A DNA stretch of 64,000 bases from Sitta carolinensis (taxonomy: Eukaryota; Chordata; Aves; Passeriformes; Sittidae), in NCBI GenBank assembly GCA_032173965.1, contig CM063284.1, positions 106,392,410 through 106,456,409 of the forward strand, read 5' to 3'. This document shows positions 13,116-27,700 of the stretch, piece by piece. A model generated the notes under the pieces. It made no database searches and had not been told where the DNA came from. It saw only the letters and a list, made by a program, of their open reading frames with translations. Made by a program: the position numbers and the translations under genes. Position 1 is the first letter of the stretch; each line of letters begins with the position of its first letter.

Positions 13116-15060
13116 CTTAAGTCTGTTCTGAATTTCTCAGTGAAACAGTTTCCCAAAATAATGGTATCAGGGAAAGAACAGACTAGATACTGCAAGGGAA
13201 GTGCTAACCTATTCAGGAAGACTACAAGCTGCTGTCAGAGATATCCAGATTGCCTTCAGAGGAGAAGGCTTTTTTTAAAAAAAGGATAGCCCTATTCTTG
13301 GCTTATAACTAGTTTGAATTCTTAACATTTCTTAGGGGGGGAAAAAATCTCAGAACAGTTGCTAGTACCTGAAAAATGTCCTTGTATAAAGAAGATTCTG
13401 TTTGATACAAGTGAGACGAAGAAGGCAGAAAAAACAGGAAGTGGGGGGAGGGTGTTTCTTCAGCTACCATTTGAAATAAGCCCTGCTTGTATCTCTGTGC
13501 TTGGACCAAACCCTCAGTTCATACTGTCATTTTTAATTTCTTGCTAAAATCTGTCTAGCACAGGCTTAAAAAAACCACACACACCCCAAGTAAGTGAAAC
13601 ACTTTTGAGTCTAATTTAAAGCTACTGGGCCCAAATATGTGATATATGATATACTATGTAATATGGATTATATATTAATATATTTTCACTTCCAGCAGTA
13701 AAATTGGCTCAGGAATTTGCTTTGAGATTTTAAGACACCTATGCATGCTTTCAAGTAGTTGAAAATGAGAGTTTGCTAAAAGAAGCATTTTCCTGGATTC
13801 CTTTGAAATAAAAGGTTCCAGGATTATTATTGGGCAAATAGAATCTTGTTTTGAAATTGGCCATTAAGATTTATTTCTATCAGATGAATTTCAAGTTGTG
13901 TGTTTTGTTTACTCATCTTCTGATTTTCCCCTCAAAGTTACCTCAGTTTCTATTGCAATTGTAGGAGGCCCATGCTGTTTTTTAGAGAAGTAGGAGAAGG
14001 GTAAATGTCAGTAGAATTTTTTTTAATTTTCACCCTGGATTATCTAAACAGCTGGCTAACAAGCAATAAGTGTTGTTACTTTGTAAAACATTATAAACTT
14101 TAAGTTACTTTAAATGTTTTGGATATAATTGTCATCTCAGTTAACAGAATTGTTTGATGATGCTGGAGGGTTCTGCAGAACAGACAGCTTGTTGTAATTC
14201 TTAGTTGTAACTTTAGCATCTCAAGGCTGATGTGAAATTAATGCAGGTAGACTAACTGGGTCACAAGTCATCCAACAGTTGTTTGCATGGGACTGTGTTA
14301 GTACCTAATTACTAACTAGTACTAGTGTGTTAGTACTTAAATTTCTATTTCTCCCATACTAAACTGAGCTACCGTTTTAATCTGAAATTTAAAAATTTGT
14401 TATGATCTTAGTCTTCTTCCCCCTCCCCCCTTTTTTTTTTAAAAACTTTCCTTTCTAAACTAATAAGCAAATACATAATTGAAATTCTCACACAATTTCT
14501 AGATTATAATGTAGGGCTTACAGCTAGAGAGCTAAGGCATTAGCCAGTGCATCAACAAAAAAATTCCCGTTGCTGTTTTGTTGTCCAAACTAAAATATAT
14601 GCTCAGTATAAATGCTGAGGACCAAGCCAAACTTTGACTTCAATAATGCTTTATTAATATTTTTCCTGAACTATTTTACAACAAGCGACTAAAAAGCAGT
14701 TTCCTGCTGAGGAGCAGGATCAGCAGTGACAGTGATGATGCAGCAATCGTGGACAAATAAAAGCATATCTTGAAAGCAGTTGTTTCCTTTTCTCTCCACA
14801 TAAAAGTTCTGGGTTTGTTAAAAGATTGGGCCAAAAGCCCCATCCTGCTGCTGTGGTCTCCACACCTGGTTAGGAAAGACAGCGCTTTTGCTTGCCTAAC
14901 TCCTTTAAAGTCCACTGGCTTTGCTTTTAAGAGCAGAATAAATCCTCCGAGCCAGAGCGGATAAGCTGCACTGGTCAGTCAGAGCTTACCCCGGCACCTT
15001 GGTGCCCTGATTTCCCGGCTCTAATATGTGCACTCCCTAAATACTTGCAACGTCGTTACG
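13116..15060. other. RIOK3-RMC1 intergenic spacer
   Basis: About 2 kb of AT-rich DNA between the last likely RIOK3 poly(A) site and the RMC1 promoter. I see no exon, RNA gene or clear transposable element. An AT-only stretch lies near 13640-13690 and a pyrimidine/poly(T) run near 14413-14440. Confidence 0.6.
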
Positions 15061-15700
15061 CATTGTAACTCTATTCTCATTCCACGTGTTTCTTTTTTAC
15101 CACGTTGCCAGCATCCACGCCTTTCCTGGCGCAGACTGTGCAGCTTCCCAGGTTTCCGTTTTCATTTGTTAAGCTCGTTGACCCCTGTCACACGTTGCCG
15201 TTCAGAGCCGCCGGGCACTCTCCTGCCGGCGGTCCCTTCCAGCAGGGATCCCGGTCCCCGATCCCTCTCCCGGGCCGCTGCGCCTTTAAGGCGGGAGCGT
15301 CCCGCGTCACGCGCGAGGGGAGTGTAAACAGGAAGCGGCCGCCGGGAGCGGGGGGTCGGCGATGGCCGCCGCCATGAGCCGGGAGCCGCCGGGGCCGGCC
15401 CAGGATGAGGCGCCGGGACCGGCGCCGGGAGCAGCGGCGGGAGCAGCAGCGGGACCAGCGGGAGAAGGCGAAGGCGAGGGGCGAGCGAGGGGCGGCGCGG
15501 AGGGCGGCGGCTGCTACCTGGCGCTGTGCGCGCGGCCCGTGCACTTCGAGAAGGCGAACCCCGTGAACTGCGTGTTCTTCGACGAGGCCAACAAGCAGGT
15601 GCGGGCGGCGGGGCCCGCGCGGGCCGGGGCTGCGCGGCAGGGCCTGTGCGCTCAGCCTGGCCCGCTGCTGCTCGCCCGCTTGCCTTTGGTTCCCTGCCCG
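15061..15700 (+). promoter_or_regulatory. RMC1: RMC1 CpG-island promoter
   Basis: GC and CpG content rises sharply from about 15180 and falls again after about 15690, around RMC1 exon 1. No TATA box was seen. A palindromic E-box CACGTG lies at 15083-15088, about 275 bp before the ATG; this core is shared by TFEB/MITF-type CLEAR elements of lysosomal genes, although the flanks here (C before, T after) are not the ideal GTCACGTGAC. Transcription probably starts close to 15300-15360. Confidence 0.7.
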
Positions 15701-18700
15701 CGTTCGCTTTCCTCCCGAAGCTGGTTTCCTTTTGGCTGCCGGGCATGAGCCCGGTTGTTCCCCTTCAGAACCTGTCAGTGTGCCAGAGGCTAGAGATGCT
15801 AGGGATTTATTTTATTTTTTTTCCCTTTACCGATTTATTAGGTTGGATTTCTCCTGCCTTACTCTCACTGCCCTGAGGTCTTTCTGGAATTCATCAGACT
15901 CAGCACTTTTCCTTTCTGTTCCAAGTGTCCTCACATGACTGGCAAACTTTGTCACTTTGCTGTTAGCTTAATTTCCCTCCATTTTCCACACCCCTTTCAA
16001 TTGGAATTGAATGTATTCATAAAAAAAAAATAATAATAATAATTACAGCTTTCCTTGTGGTACAGATCCAAGTGGTTGTTTCTTGGCTTTAGTGCTTTTA
16101 AGCAGGTTCTCCTTACTATCCATATGGGCTCCTGAGAGTTCAGCTCAGTATAGCTAGAAGATCCACAGGTTGTCATGAGGCTTCTACAGATGTGGATATA
16201 TTCCACTATCTAATTCTTGTAACTGTTCTTTGACCTTGGCATTCATGGAGTCGGAACCTTCAAGCTTTCCTCCTATTGCTGCCATGCATTGCCCCGTGTG
16301 TGGACATGATCAGTGGCGTGCTTGGAGAGGGAGCAGTATTTCTGGGTTGTGTTTCTTGCTGTTGCACTACGTTCAGAGTGATTACAGAATCATTTAGGTT
16401 GGAAAAGGTCTCTGAGATCATTGAGTCCAACCTTTCACCAAACACCATCTTGTCAACTAGACCGTGGCACTGACTTTCTTTGAACACCTCCAGGCATGGT
16501 AACTCCACCTCTCTGGGCAGTCTATTCCAGTGTCTAATCACTCTTTCAGGGCAGAAATTCTTCCTAATGTCCAACCTAAACTTCCTCCAGTGCAGCTTAA
16601 GGCCATGTCTTCTGGTTCTATTGCTGATTGCCAGGTTAAGAGGCCAACCCCCACCTGGATACAGCCTCCTTTTAGGTGATTGTAGGGAGCAGTAAGGTCA
16701 CCCCTGAGCCTCCTTTTCCCCAGGTTTAACAAACCCAGCTCCCTTATAGGACTTGTGCTGCAGACCCTTCCCCAGCTCTGTTGCCCTTCTCTGAACACGC
16801 TCCAGCACCTCAGTGCCCTTCCTGAGCTGAGGGACCTGAAACTGGACGCCACATTCAAGGTGTGGCCTCACCAGTGCTGAGTTCAAGGGGACAATCACTG
16901 ACCTGGTCCTGCTGGCCACACTATTGATAATACAGGCCAGGATGCCATTGGTTTCTTGGCCACCTGGGCACAAGCTGCCTCTTGTTCAGCTGCTGTCATC
17001 TAGCACCTCCAGGTCCTTTTCCTCTGTGTCACTTTCTAGGTATTTCTTCTTATAAACCATTATCTTTGAGGGCCTGTTGAAATACCCTATCAGAAGACAC
17101 TTTATCATAGTGTAGAGGTGATATAACTATGTAGAAACTGGTTGTTGAGAGCTCATTTGAAAGATTCATATTTTCCAGTGTAAATTTATTTCTCTGTGTT
17201 TTCTTGTTATCTAAAATAGTTTGATTTCCAGTGTGTGTCTCTGAATCATTTGTAACCAGCATTTCAGTGACAGTTTCCCATGTGAGTGATCTGTCCATGC
17301 AGTCTTTTCATCTTGCAGAGATTAAGAGAGTGTTGCCTTCATTTTCTATCTCCATAATACTGAAAATAGTTAAACTAAGTATTTGTCGTTTTACTAAGGC
17401 TGTGGACTTGCTTGCAATCTATGATCTTGACACCTGTATTTCCTGCCTGAGCATAGCAGACTGGCAGCATGGCTGATACTACAGAACAATGTCCCTGTCA
17501 CCCTGAGCCCTGATTGGTGTGCCCAGTGCTGCTGCACCTACAATGAGTACCAATAACGAGTCAGGCATTTGCCTGACTCTTTTTCCAAGCCAGGTAGTTG
17601 GTAACAGGACAACTTTATTTTTATTTTTATTTTTTAAAATTTTATTCCAGCTCATTATGTGTCATATCTCTAGCAGGTTTTGTACATGTATATGTGTAGT
17701 TGGGCTAAAGGAATTCTCAGTTGCTAGGGCACATTGGCTGAAACTCCTTAGGTACATGAGAACCCACAGATTACTATTAAACTATTCCTGTTTAATACAA
17801 TGTTCTGACTGGATCAAGCTTTTGGGTCATTGAGTTACATCTCTTCCCAGTCCCCAGTCTGAGTTCCTTTTTGTTTTAAACAATGCCCTGATGTCTTAGA
17901 TACTTTTACTAGTACATGACTTAGGAAAATATAAAAGAAACAAAACTGAGATAAAGGCTTATAAAGATTTTTACTGATTTAACTTGCCCAGTGGTTCAGA
18001 ATATGTCTACAAGACTGTTGCAGTACCATGCAATCTGACAACTGCTAAGTGAACTTGGAATTCCAAGTCTCAGTATGAACTGTATGAACTGCAGATCTCA
18101 GTATGAACTGACAGATCTGCAGAAGAGCAAATATTGTGTCTAGTAAAAAAATTAAAAGGTATGGTTCATAGAAGAGGAAGCAGATGAAGGTTATGACTTT
18201 GAAAGAGTTAAATATATGTTCAAAACTTTTTTTGTAGGTTTTTGCTGTTCGATCTGGTGGAGCTACAGGAGTTGTTGTTAAAGGTTTGGAGGATAGAAAT
18301 CCCATTTCCTTCAGGTAAGGCACCCTTATCTTGGGATAGAATGATGCAGTCTTCAAATTATATGGTGCTTAGTCCTGATCCACTGTAATTCAGGCATAAA
18401 ACTTACAAGTAGTTGTGGTCATATTTTATTTGTTCTTAGATATAATCTTGCAATTAAGAGGGTATGTTTTTCCCTCCCTATGGTCTTCTAGGGGGAAAAA
18501 GTAGTTAGGATTTAACTCTCTACAGTAGGCTATACTCTCTATATATGAGGGAGTGATTCCTACAGTAGCAATGACTTACCAAAGGATGCAGTTTAGTAAA
18601 TGATGTCTGTGATTCAAGCACATTGTCCAAACATAAATGTAGGTTTCTCATGTTCTGTTCCTCGTTTCATCTGAATTGGCTTTTTCTATGTCTTCCATTT

Positions 18701-21700
18701 CTCATGGAAACATTTTTGCAGAATTTGACAATTTTAAACTATATTATATATGTCTCTGTTAAGAGTGATGGCTCTTTGTACTCTGCTGTGCATATGTAAG
18801 GAAGAATTCCTTTATTCCATGTCAATCCAAATATGGATGAAGCAATTTGTAATCAAGATGTGTTCACTTGTGTGATCTCTTGGATATTGCATAGGGCCTG
18901 TGCTGAAGGTTGTTTGGCTTACTTTTTTTTTTTATTTGATTATACTTGTGAATCCTGAAGGAGCTGAAAATACTTAGTAACTTCATGATGTTCCACTGTT
19001 TTCATACTTGACTTTCTCTCTCTTTGGCCTGACTTAATAACATATGCTGGAGGAATTATATATCTATTCATGCCAATTGTGCTGATGCTTGTTTAGTAAG
19101 AATAATGTTAAAATTTATTTTAATGGTGTGAAAACAGCCTCACTCTCCTTTTAGCATCAGAAGGTCTTCCAAAGGCTGTGTCCTAGAGGGAAAATGAGGA
19201 GGCTTGTGTCAGCTAGCAGTAGTTCTGCAAGTAACGGAGCAGATTGCAGGATGCTGGTGTCACAGAGCTGAGGATGCTGGTTTGAATGGTCCCACAAGTC
19301 TTCCAGTTCCACATCACAGACCAGCAGAGCTGAGCATTTGCAGTGATTTCAGGAGCTGATTTGTGTAACCTTAGCCATGATTCTGTAAATGATATGTTGA
19401 GGACTTCTGAAAAGTGAGCTGCCATTTTCTGTCAGTCTGGGTTTTGAATATATTAGTCAGGCAAGAGTAATAATCTGCATTCAAAAGCATTTGCATTACA
19501 CTTTTGTTTCTCTGACATTGTCTTTTTTAGGGTACATTCTTTAAGAAACTATTTTAGATTATATTTCCATAACTTTTGTTTCTTTCTGTATAGGATGGAG
19601 GACAAAGGAGAAGTGAAGTGCATCAAATTTTCTTTGGGGAACAAGATCCTGGCTGTGCAGAGAACTTTGAAGAGTGTGGTAAGAAACCTACACCCTGCAG
19701 TAGGGAATTGGAGATGGAAATCCTCTACTTCCAGAGTAAAATTCTTTGAGACAAATGTTCAAGAAGTCTGTTGGCTAACAACAGCTGTAGTGAAAATTCT
19801 GCCATCACCCTGAGAGGCTGGTCAGGCAGCATTGTCATCTTGATAGTATTCATCATTTAAAGAAAAAGTGTAAGGGGGAACCAATGCTGGCAGGAGTGAG
19901 GTGGAACAAAACTTTTCCTTCTGTATATCTATTGCATCCAAAACAATTTGATAAACTAGTATCTGTTCTTTGTTATCTATGTATACATCTAGTCTGTGCT
20001 TCATAATTGTTAATACACTTAATGGGTGTTTTTGCAGGATTTTTTGAATTTTATTCCAGATAGCCCTCAGCTAGAGTATACACAGGAATGTAAGGTGAGT
20101 TAAATGTCCCGAGCTTACATGCTTAAGTGAAACTCTGATGTTAGTTAGGCTGGTGGCTACAAGAGAACTAATTGAGGTACCTTTCAAAACACTAACATTA
20201 AGGAATTGAGATATGTAGACACTACTGTCTATTGAAATTGAGTGAACAAACAGGTGTTAACAATACCAGAAAAAAAATGTAATTGTTTCCTAGAGGGAGC
20301 AGAAATGCTGTGGGGGCAACAAATGTCAAGGTTTGGTAAGGAGAAGAGACAAAGTGCTGATGATACAGAAACTGTTGGCAGTAATTATATTAGTACCAGA
20401 TATGTTAATGTGGGTGTTCTGTCCTAATGTCACTAATCAGTAATAATAAGCTATTACTAGTTTTCATATTATGCTTGCTATTTTTTAAATAATACTAATT
20501 TTTGACGATTATGTACCAGAAACAAGTACCATTGTGATTGTTGGGTATTTTCCAGCTTCTAATTAAAACAAATTACTTTTTCAGGTAATAGACTGCTAAA
20601 GAAAATTTTTATACATCTGATTTGCACAGATCCTTTTATCCTTGTTGTCTTTAAAGCTGAAACGCTGTCTGCTTCATTATTTAGGATTATGAGTTTAGGT
20701 AAACCATTCTAGCAAAACTTTTGTGGTAGTGAAATTTCTGAGTGTAATAGTAATAGACTGTGAGTGAAGTCATGGCAAATTTTCCCACTTATTTTTTAGT
20801 TTCTCTGAACATTTCTTCCTGCTTTTCATTTCAGGAACTGGTTGAATTTGCAGTAGAGTTTGAAGCAGAGGAACTTAGTTTAATCTAGGGTGAAAATAAA
20901 ATTTGATTGTGTAATAAACTTGTAAATCTCACATGCTGCCAAAAATCCAGGTCATACAGTAATTCTGTTCATATGTAGTTTGGGAATGCTTTATTAAAGT
21001 GTCTGATGCATGCTGGATGTCTGGTTGGCCAAAAGTATTAACTCCAGAGACTGGATACCTAAATTGCCTTTGGTCTTGTGTTCTTTGTTTAGTACTATTA
21101 GCTTACCTGAATAGTTAATTTTTCCAAGTAAAAGAGTGTTTGTTTGCTTGTTTGTTAAAAGACAAAGAATGCCAATATTCTAGGATTCTGCTGGACGAGT
21201 TCTACAGAAATTGTCTTCATCACAGATCAAGGAATTGAATTCTACCAGGTAATACAAATAACTCCTGTAGGACATGCTTAGAGGTTTGAAAATGTAAATT
21301 CATAACAGCATATTTGAATTCTTTTCTTGTCTCTGTAACTGAGAAAGTGTACTGCTAAAAAAACAATTTCTGCCATTTCGTTTGCAGACTGCAATTTAAA
21401 TTTTTTTTTTAAGAAGAATACATTTTTAGGGCAGGGAAAATTTATCGTTTACAGCTTTTAAGACCTTGTATAAAGGAGTACTCAACTAAGCCTTGGGAAC
21501 TCTAGATTAAAAGATGCTCTTGAGTTGTATGGAAATAAGTATCTAAATCGAATGTGAAATACCACTTCCAGCAAAACAAATCAGTGTCGGGGAAGATGTG
21601 CAAATGCTGAAAAGGTGGCAAAAAACTAATAATTGACTAGCTAGTAGCCTTCTGGGACTTGCAGCTTTCTCCTGAGTTGACCTCATTGGGTTCCTCTGTG

Positions 21701-24700
21701 TAATGTGTAATTTCCTTTGCATGTGTTTTTAAAGATATATGATGAATATATAACCCTATATAACATTCATGATGAGGGATATTTAAATGTTTCCTAAAAA
21801 AAAAAGTTGTGCACTTCCCAATACTTGCAGTCCTGGAGCTAAGACACAATGTTTCTCATAATTACTATTACTAATAACTAATACTAAAGAAAGTTCCTGA
21901 AAAAGTAGCATTATTTCCTGCTGATTGAGGGGGAAAATATATATTTAACACCTGAAAGGATTATGAATGTCAACCCTGCAGGTAAAAGGACTAAATCAAA
22001 TAAGTGTCTTTTTAAAAAGAGGATATTTAAGCCCTTGAAATGAATTTACTTATATACTTAGTTCTCAAAATATAAAAGTTTAAGGAAGCTGGGAAGTGAA
22101 AGCAGCAAGAATATTGTAAGAATTTTTTAATAAAGCTTCACTAGTTGTATCAAGCTAGCTATTTTCTCCACTGTGCACAGAACTTATACCCAGATCTGGA
22201 TGAGTGGGAAAACACAGCACCTTTGAGCTCATTATGATTTGATGTGTATTATTTCCTTAGCTTCAGTAAAGTGGGGCCTCAGCTGTAGTTGTCAGATTTC
22301 GGATTTTTAGTTCTAGCATGGTAAATGTTGTTACACTTAGCTGTTTCTTGCTTAACATTCTTTGCTCCTGTGCATTACCATTTATGCTGCTGGAATCCTG
22401 GTGGTAATATAATGCTAATATTCTGTGTTTTCAGGTTTTGCCAGAGAAACGAAGTTTAAAGCTTCTGAAAAATCAGAGTATTAATGTCAATTGGTACATG
22501 TATTGTCCAGAGAGCTCTGTTATCCTTCTTTCAACCACTGTCCTTGGCAATGTCCTGCAGCCATTCTATTTCAAGGTAAAGGGATATGTTCCAAACTTGT
22601 CATTTTCATTTTTTCCTGAACTGCTTCTTCATCCAAGTAGTCTACTGCTTGAATTTCTTCCAAGAGGTGCATGTGTCCACATCCTCGTATGACAATAAAC
22701 AAATCTATAAAGTAGCTCCTAGGTGATGACTTAAAATTAGGAAATTCACTTTTTCTTACATGCTCTATAGAAAGATGTGTGTCCAGACAAGGCTGGATGG
22801 TTGTCCTTGAGAAAGGAAAGAAGAAGTTCGTGGTGACTAACTATGTTACAACTTAAGTGTCTTTAAAGATTTTTTTTTCTCTTAAATAGGTATTTATGAT
22901 TTACTTTTAATATGAACATTTGTTCTCTGTAGTATGATAAAGAAAAGATAAAGGTCTTTCTCTTGTGATTATAATTATAACCTTCCAAATATGACTGGAT
23001 GAAAAACAGACAAAGAAAAAAGGTAGCACTTTAGAAACACTTAACACTCAAGAAACAACTGTTGACCCAAGCCAGAGAGGGATTTGTCTATAGTAGTTAT
23101 TATTTTTGGTGTTCTTCCCTGTGGGCAACGCTTATTGTTACTGGGATAATATTTTTCTTTTTATCTTGGAAAAAATGTGTTGTGGAAACCAGAATCTGTT
23201 TTCAGTTAATGATACAGTCAGGTGATTTTAAAAATGAGGAAAAGAACTACAGCATTTGTCATGCTCCTGTCAATGGATTAGGAAGATTTCTGTGGCAGTT
23301 TAAGGGAAGAGATTAAAAAGCATTTTAGTCACGTGTGTTTCCTGGTTTGAGTTAATCTTCTGCAGGGTCTGTACCGCATCCTGAAATGATGTTCCAGTAG
23401 GTGTCTGGGAGAAACCTACTAGCCTTTCAGTTTTCTTTTTAACAACTTAGTTTATGGTTCCCCCTTCTTCACATTTTGTGTCAAGTTGTAGATTGAAGCT
23501 AAATAATTTTTATCTCGTGTTCAGAACGTAATTCAAGATCTTCTGAGAAAGGTCCTGTACTAAAGTAATACTTGAAAATAGAGATCTAGCAAAGGAAATA
23601 GTTCTGTAACATTCACACTCAAGAATGAATCAGTAAGAATAGGAAGTGAATTTCAGTAGAAGCTTTGGAAACTGTGAAAACTTGTTTAAATATAAATTCC
23701 ATAGAAAAGGGGAAGAGGAGAGCAGAAGCTGTGGTCAGGAGAAGGGGTATGCTTCTGAAGGGGTAAGATTAAGGCAGGAACTAAAGGAAACTGTGACTGG
23801 TAGGAGGTAGTGATATTTTCTTCTTCCCGGGAAGCAGTTATTTAAGAGTTGGAGCGTATACTTTTCTGGAAGAGGGAAAGTGAGTTAAGAGAACCACTGT
23901 TTGGGATATCCAGACCAATTCTGCATGGGATCTGCATACAAATTTGTCTTTACTGAATAAAATAGAAATATTTTTGTAGCTGAAGGCATAAAATCAAGAC
24001 GATAAAGCTTCTGAAGTTGCAGAAGTGTGTGTTAAGAGTGTTTTTTAGGAAAGCCAGCCCGAAACCCTTTCTTTTGGACTATGACCGCTCTTCGCCTCCT
24101 GGGGGCGCTGGTGATACAGCGTTGGGCAAAGGCGGCTCCTCCCTTTCTGGTTCGGGTCGTGACAGTTCTTGTTTTGCTGTTTAACAGAGTGGGACCATGT
24201 CAAAACTATCAAAATTTGAAATCGAGTTACCTGCAGCACCCAAGTCATCCAAGCTCAGCCTTTCTGAAAGAGATATTGCTATGGCTACAATGTACGTATC
24301 TCACACAATAAGGTCCGGGAAGGTGGGTCAGTTTGGGAATGCTGGGAGAAGACAAGGACATTACAATGGTTGCACTTGTGTCTTGTTTTAGTAGTGTTAT
24401 TTCTTTCAAGTACTTCAGTTACTGTCTTGAACAAAGCACCTAAACAACCCTCTTGGGGCAAGGTGGAGAGGAAAAGCAAATGTAGAAGTCTTACATGAAA
24501 TTGTTCTGGATTACAGAAATTTGGAGAATGTTTCATACTTTAGTTGATATTTTGATGGAGGAATCATTCACAGATGTCTAACTTGTGCGAGTATGGGCTA
24601 TGCATTGGGATTTATCAAATACTGTTTAATCTTTCACTTTTAATTAAATGATTACCTGATTTAGGTAATCTCATCTCTTCTTTTAGGATAAAATGTTTGA

Positions 24701-27700
24701 CTCTAAGAGGCTGGTAGAGCTCTTAATTGAAAATAATGCTTTAATCCTGTTGTCTTGTTAGATACGGGCAGCTTTATGTTCTCTATTTGAGGCATCACTC
24801 AAGGACCTCTAACAGTACTGGAGCAGAAGTAGTGCTCTATCATTTACCCAGGTAAGAGCAGAATTAAAAACATTAGTAGCAGTTCTCATCTGTGTCAGTG
24901 TTGGTTTAACCCCAATTGACAGCTAAGTACCACCAGTTGCTCCCCCAAACTCCTGGTGGGAGGGGCTGGAGAATCAGAAAAAGGTGAAACTCATAGGTTG
25001 AGATAAGAACAGTTTAGTAAGTGAAATAAAGTAAAAACTAGTAGTAGTAATGAAAAGGGAGTGGAGGAGAGAATAAAACCCATGAAAAGCAAGTGACATG
25101 GTAACAATTGCTCACCACCCAGCCTGTGCCAAGCACTGATCTGTGCTTCCTGGCCAACTTTCGCCACTTTATGGTACCGAGTATGATATCCTAGGGTACA
25201 GAATATCCCTTTGGCCAGTTCAGGTCTGCCATCCTGGCCCTGCTCCAGCTTCTTGCATGCCTGCTCACTGTCAGAGCATGGGAAACCAAAAAGTCCTTGA
25301 ATTAGAGTAAGCACTGTTTAGCAACAACTAAAACATCAGTATCTTATCAATGTTATTCTCATACTAAATCCAAAATACAGTTCCTAGGAAGAAAATAAAC
25401 TGAGTCCCAGTAAAACCAGGAGAAAAACTATGTATTTTGTAGTCTAAACAGGCTTGTTGACCAGTTCTCATTTCTCTTTTTTTCCATAGAGAGGGCTCCT
25501 GTAAGAAGACACATATTTTAAAGCTGAACAGAACTGGGAAGTTTGCACTGAATGTAGTGGATAACTTGGTGGTAGTACATCATCAGGATACTGAGGTCTG
25601 ATTTATTTATATTATGCTGTGCCATAACTTTGACAAGTTATAGGCAGGTTTTAGTAACCTAATAATTTAATTAAAAATTATTTTTCTTTGGGTTTATCTT
25701 GGCCAAAAGCCAGAGTATTTGCAGGAACAAAACCATAACACTGTAAGAGATTCAAATTTATCCTTTTATCTTGATAGGCTAACATATAATCAGGGCTGCT
25801 AGTGATGCCTGCTTTTGCTTCTTGTCAGTTTCTTATGATGCTTTGCTGCTGCACTGTGTAGGCTTTTAAGACATTATACAAAGAGACAGAGCTAACTTGG
25901 ATACTAAATTATTAATCCTGGGGAACTTCTCATATCACAAACATTTGAATGATAATGTTACAGTGACACAAACTTATGCTCCTATAGTCTGAAGGCCAGG
26001 CTCTCTAAAACCTCCTATATACACAAACCTTCTGTGTATTTGATAGCATAGGTAAAATGTTTTGTCTGTAGTCCCAGCAGCAAGGCTTGGGCAGTAGTTA
26101 AGCTAAAGTGGTACTTTGCTCTTAACTTGGGAAAAGGCTTGGACTTCTTGTATTATCATCTCTTGGACAACTTCAAGAACTGGGGCACATTACCTCCTTT
26201 AGGAGGCTTAGTTGATGTTTCAGTTACATTTCATGTTAATTCTACACATTAGCATTTAACCCAGAGCACTTCCTCCCCAGCATTCTGGTCAAGCTATAAA
26301 CATGACTATAGAAACCCAGAAAACATTACTCACTTTGCCTTTGGGAGACACCAGTAATTGAAGTTTCACTGGCACTGAAAGCAAAGCTGCTTTTCCTGTG
26401 GTCCATACTGGGTAGAAGTGTTAGTGACTTGAATTGAACAAGACTGAATAATACAAGTATGAGGATATCAGAGGAAGATAGACAAGTTTTTCTCAGATTT
26501 TCTAGCATCCTTAACTATGCAGAGTCAAAGTCATGTGTTGTGCAAGACAGACTGAGACTTTTTTCTAGGGCATGCAGTGACAGAGGAGCAGTAGTTTTAG
26601 ACCAAAGGGGATGCAAGAAATGCAACTTTTTACAGTGAGGAGGGTGAGACCCTGGAACAGGATGCCCCATCGCTGAAAGGGTTCAATGCCAGGTTGGATG
26701 GGGTCTTGAGCAGTCTGATCAGTGAAAAATGTCGTCAACCCCAGTACATCCCTTCCAACCATAACCATTCTATGATTCTAACAGAAAACACAAGATGGAA
26801 ATGTGAGAAGCAGACTGAGTGTATGTAAATGGGTGGTGGTTCACATTTGTCAATGCTAATTTCCTCTTTTTAATTGCAGACTTCAGTTATATTTGACATC
26901 AAGCTAAAAGGAGAATTTGATGGGTCCACAACCATTCACCAGTTTGTACTTCCACCTCGATCAATACAACCCTATCAAATACCTGTAGCAGGTAGAACCA
27001 GTGTATAATGAATAACCTGACACTTAGCAAGAGTACTTACATATAACAGCTCACATACAGGAGTGCTTCAGGTTTTAGGAGGCTGGTTACTAACACTTCA
27101 ATTATACATATTTGAGAGGGTGAGGAAGGAAGAAGGTAAGAAGCAATTGAGCAGAAGTTGGTGTTCCAAATGTGTGCCAGCTACAGAAGAGTTGCTGTTT
27201 AAGGTGCATGCTTCCTATAGTACTTTGCTTTTACACTTGAAAAGTGCTGGGTTTGGGGAGTTTTTTGCCATGGCTCTCAAAGCTTGTGGGTGCTCAGAAG
27301 CACTTCATGCTTTTCTGGCTTAAGTCACTATGTGACTTAGGAAGTTAGAGGCTGAAAGACAATACAAGCCCAGAATCATGTTTGGGATCAGTTTAGAAGT
27401 AATGCTGCAATCAGTGTTAGGACTTAAATGCTTAGATTCTTCTTGGATTACCTTTCTGTACTCCAGTCCTAGAAGTGTACAGGTAGTTACCCTCGAGCTG
27501 GGAGCACAGAAATAGCCTGAGCATAGTTTCAGTAGCAGGTGATAAGGCAGAGAGGTTCTCTTTGTAAAAGAGAAAGATATTTCTATACCAAAAGATTGCA
27601 CATTAAAAGCTCTAACATCTGATAAAAGATATGATAAATCTGCAGATGGAGATCTGTATTAAACAAAAGTTAGTATCAGAATGTACAAACCACTTTTCCT

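Noticed and set aside
15162..15746. 194-codon minus-strand frame opposite RMC1 exon 1
   Set aside because: Arg/Pro/Ala-rich shadow of the CpG island with no conserved motif; the opposite strand carries the real exon.
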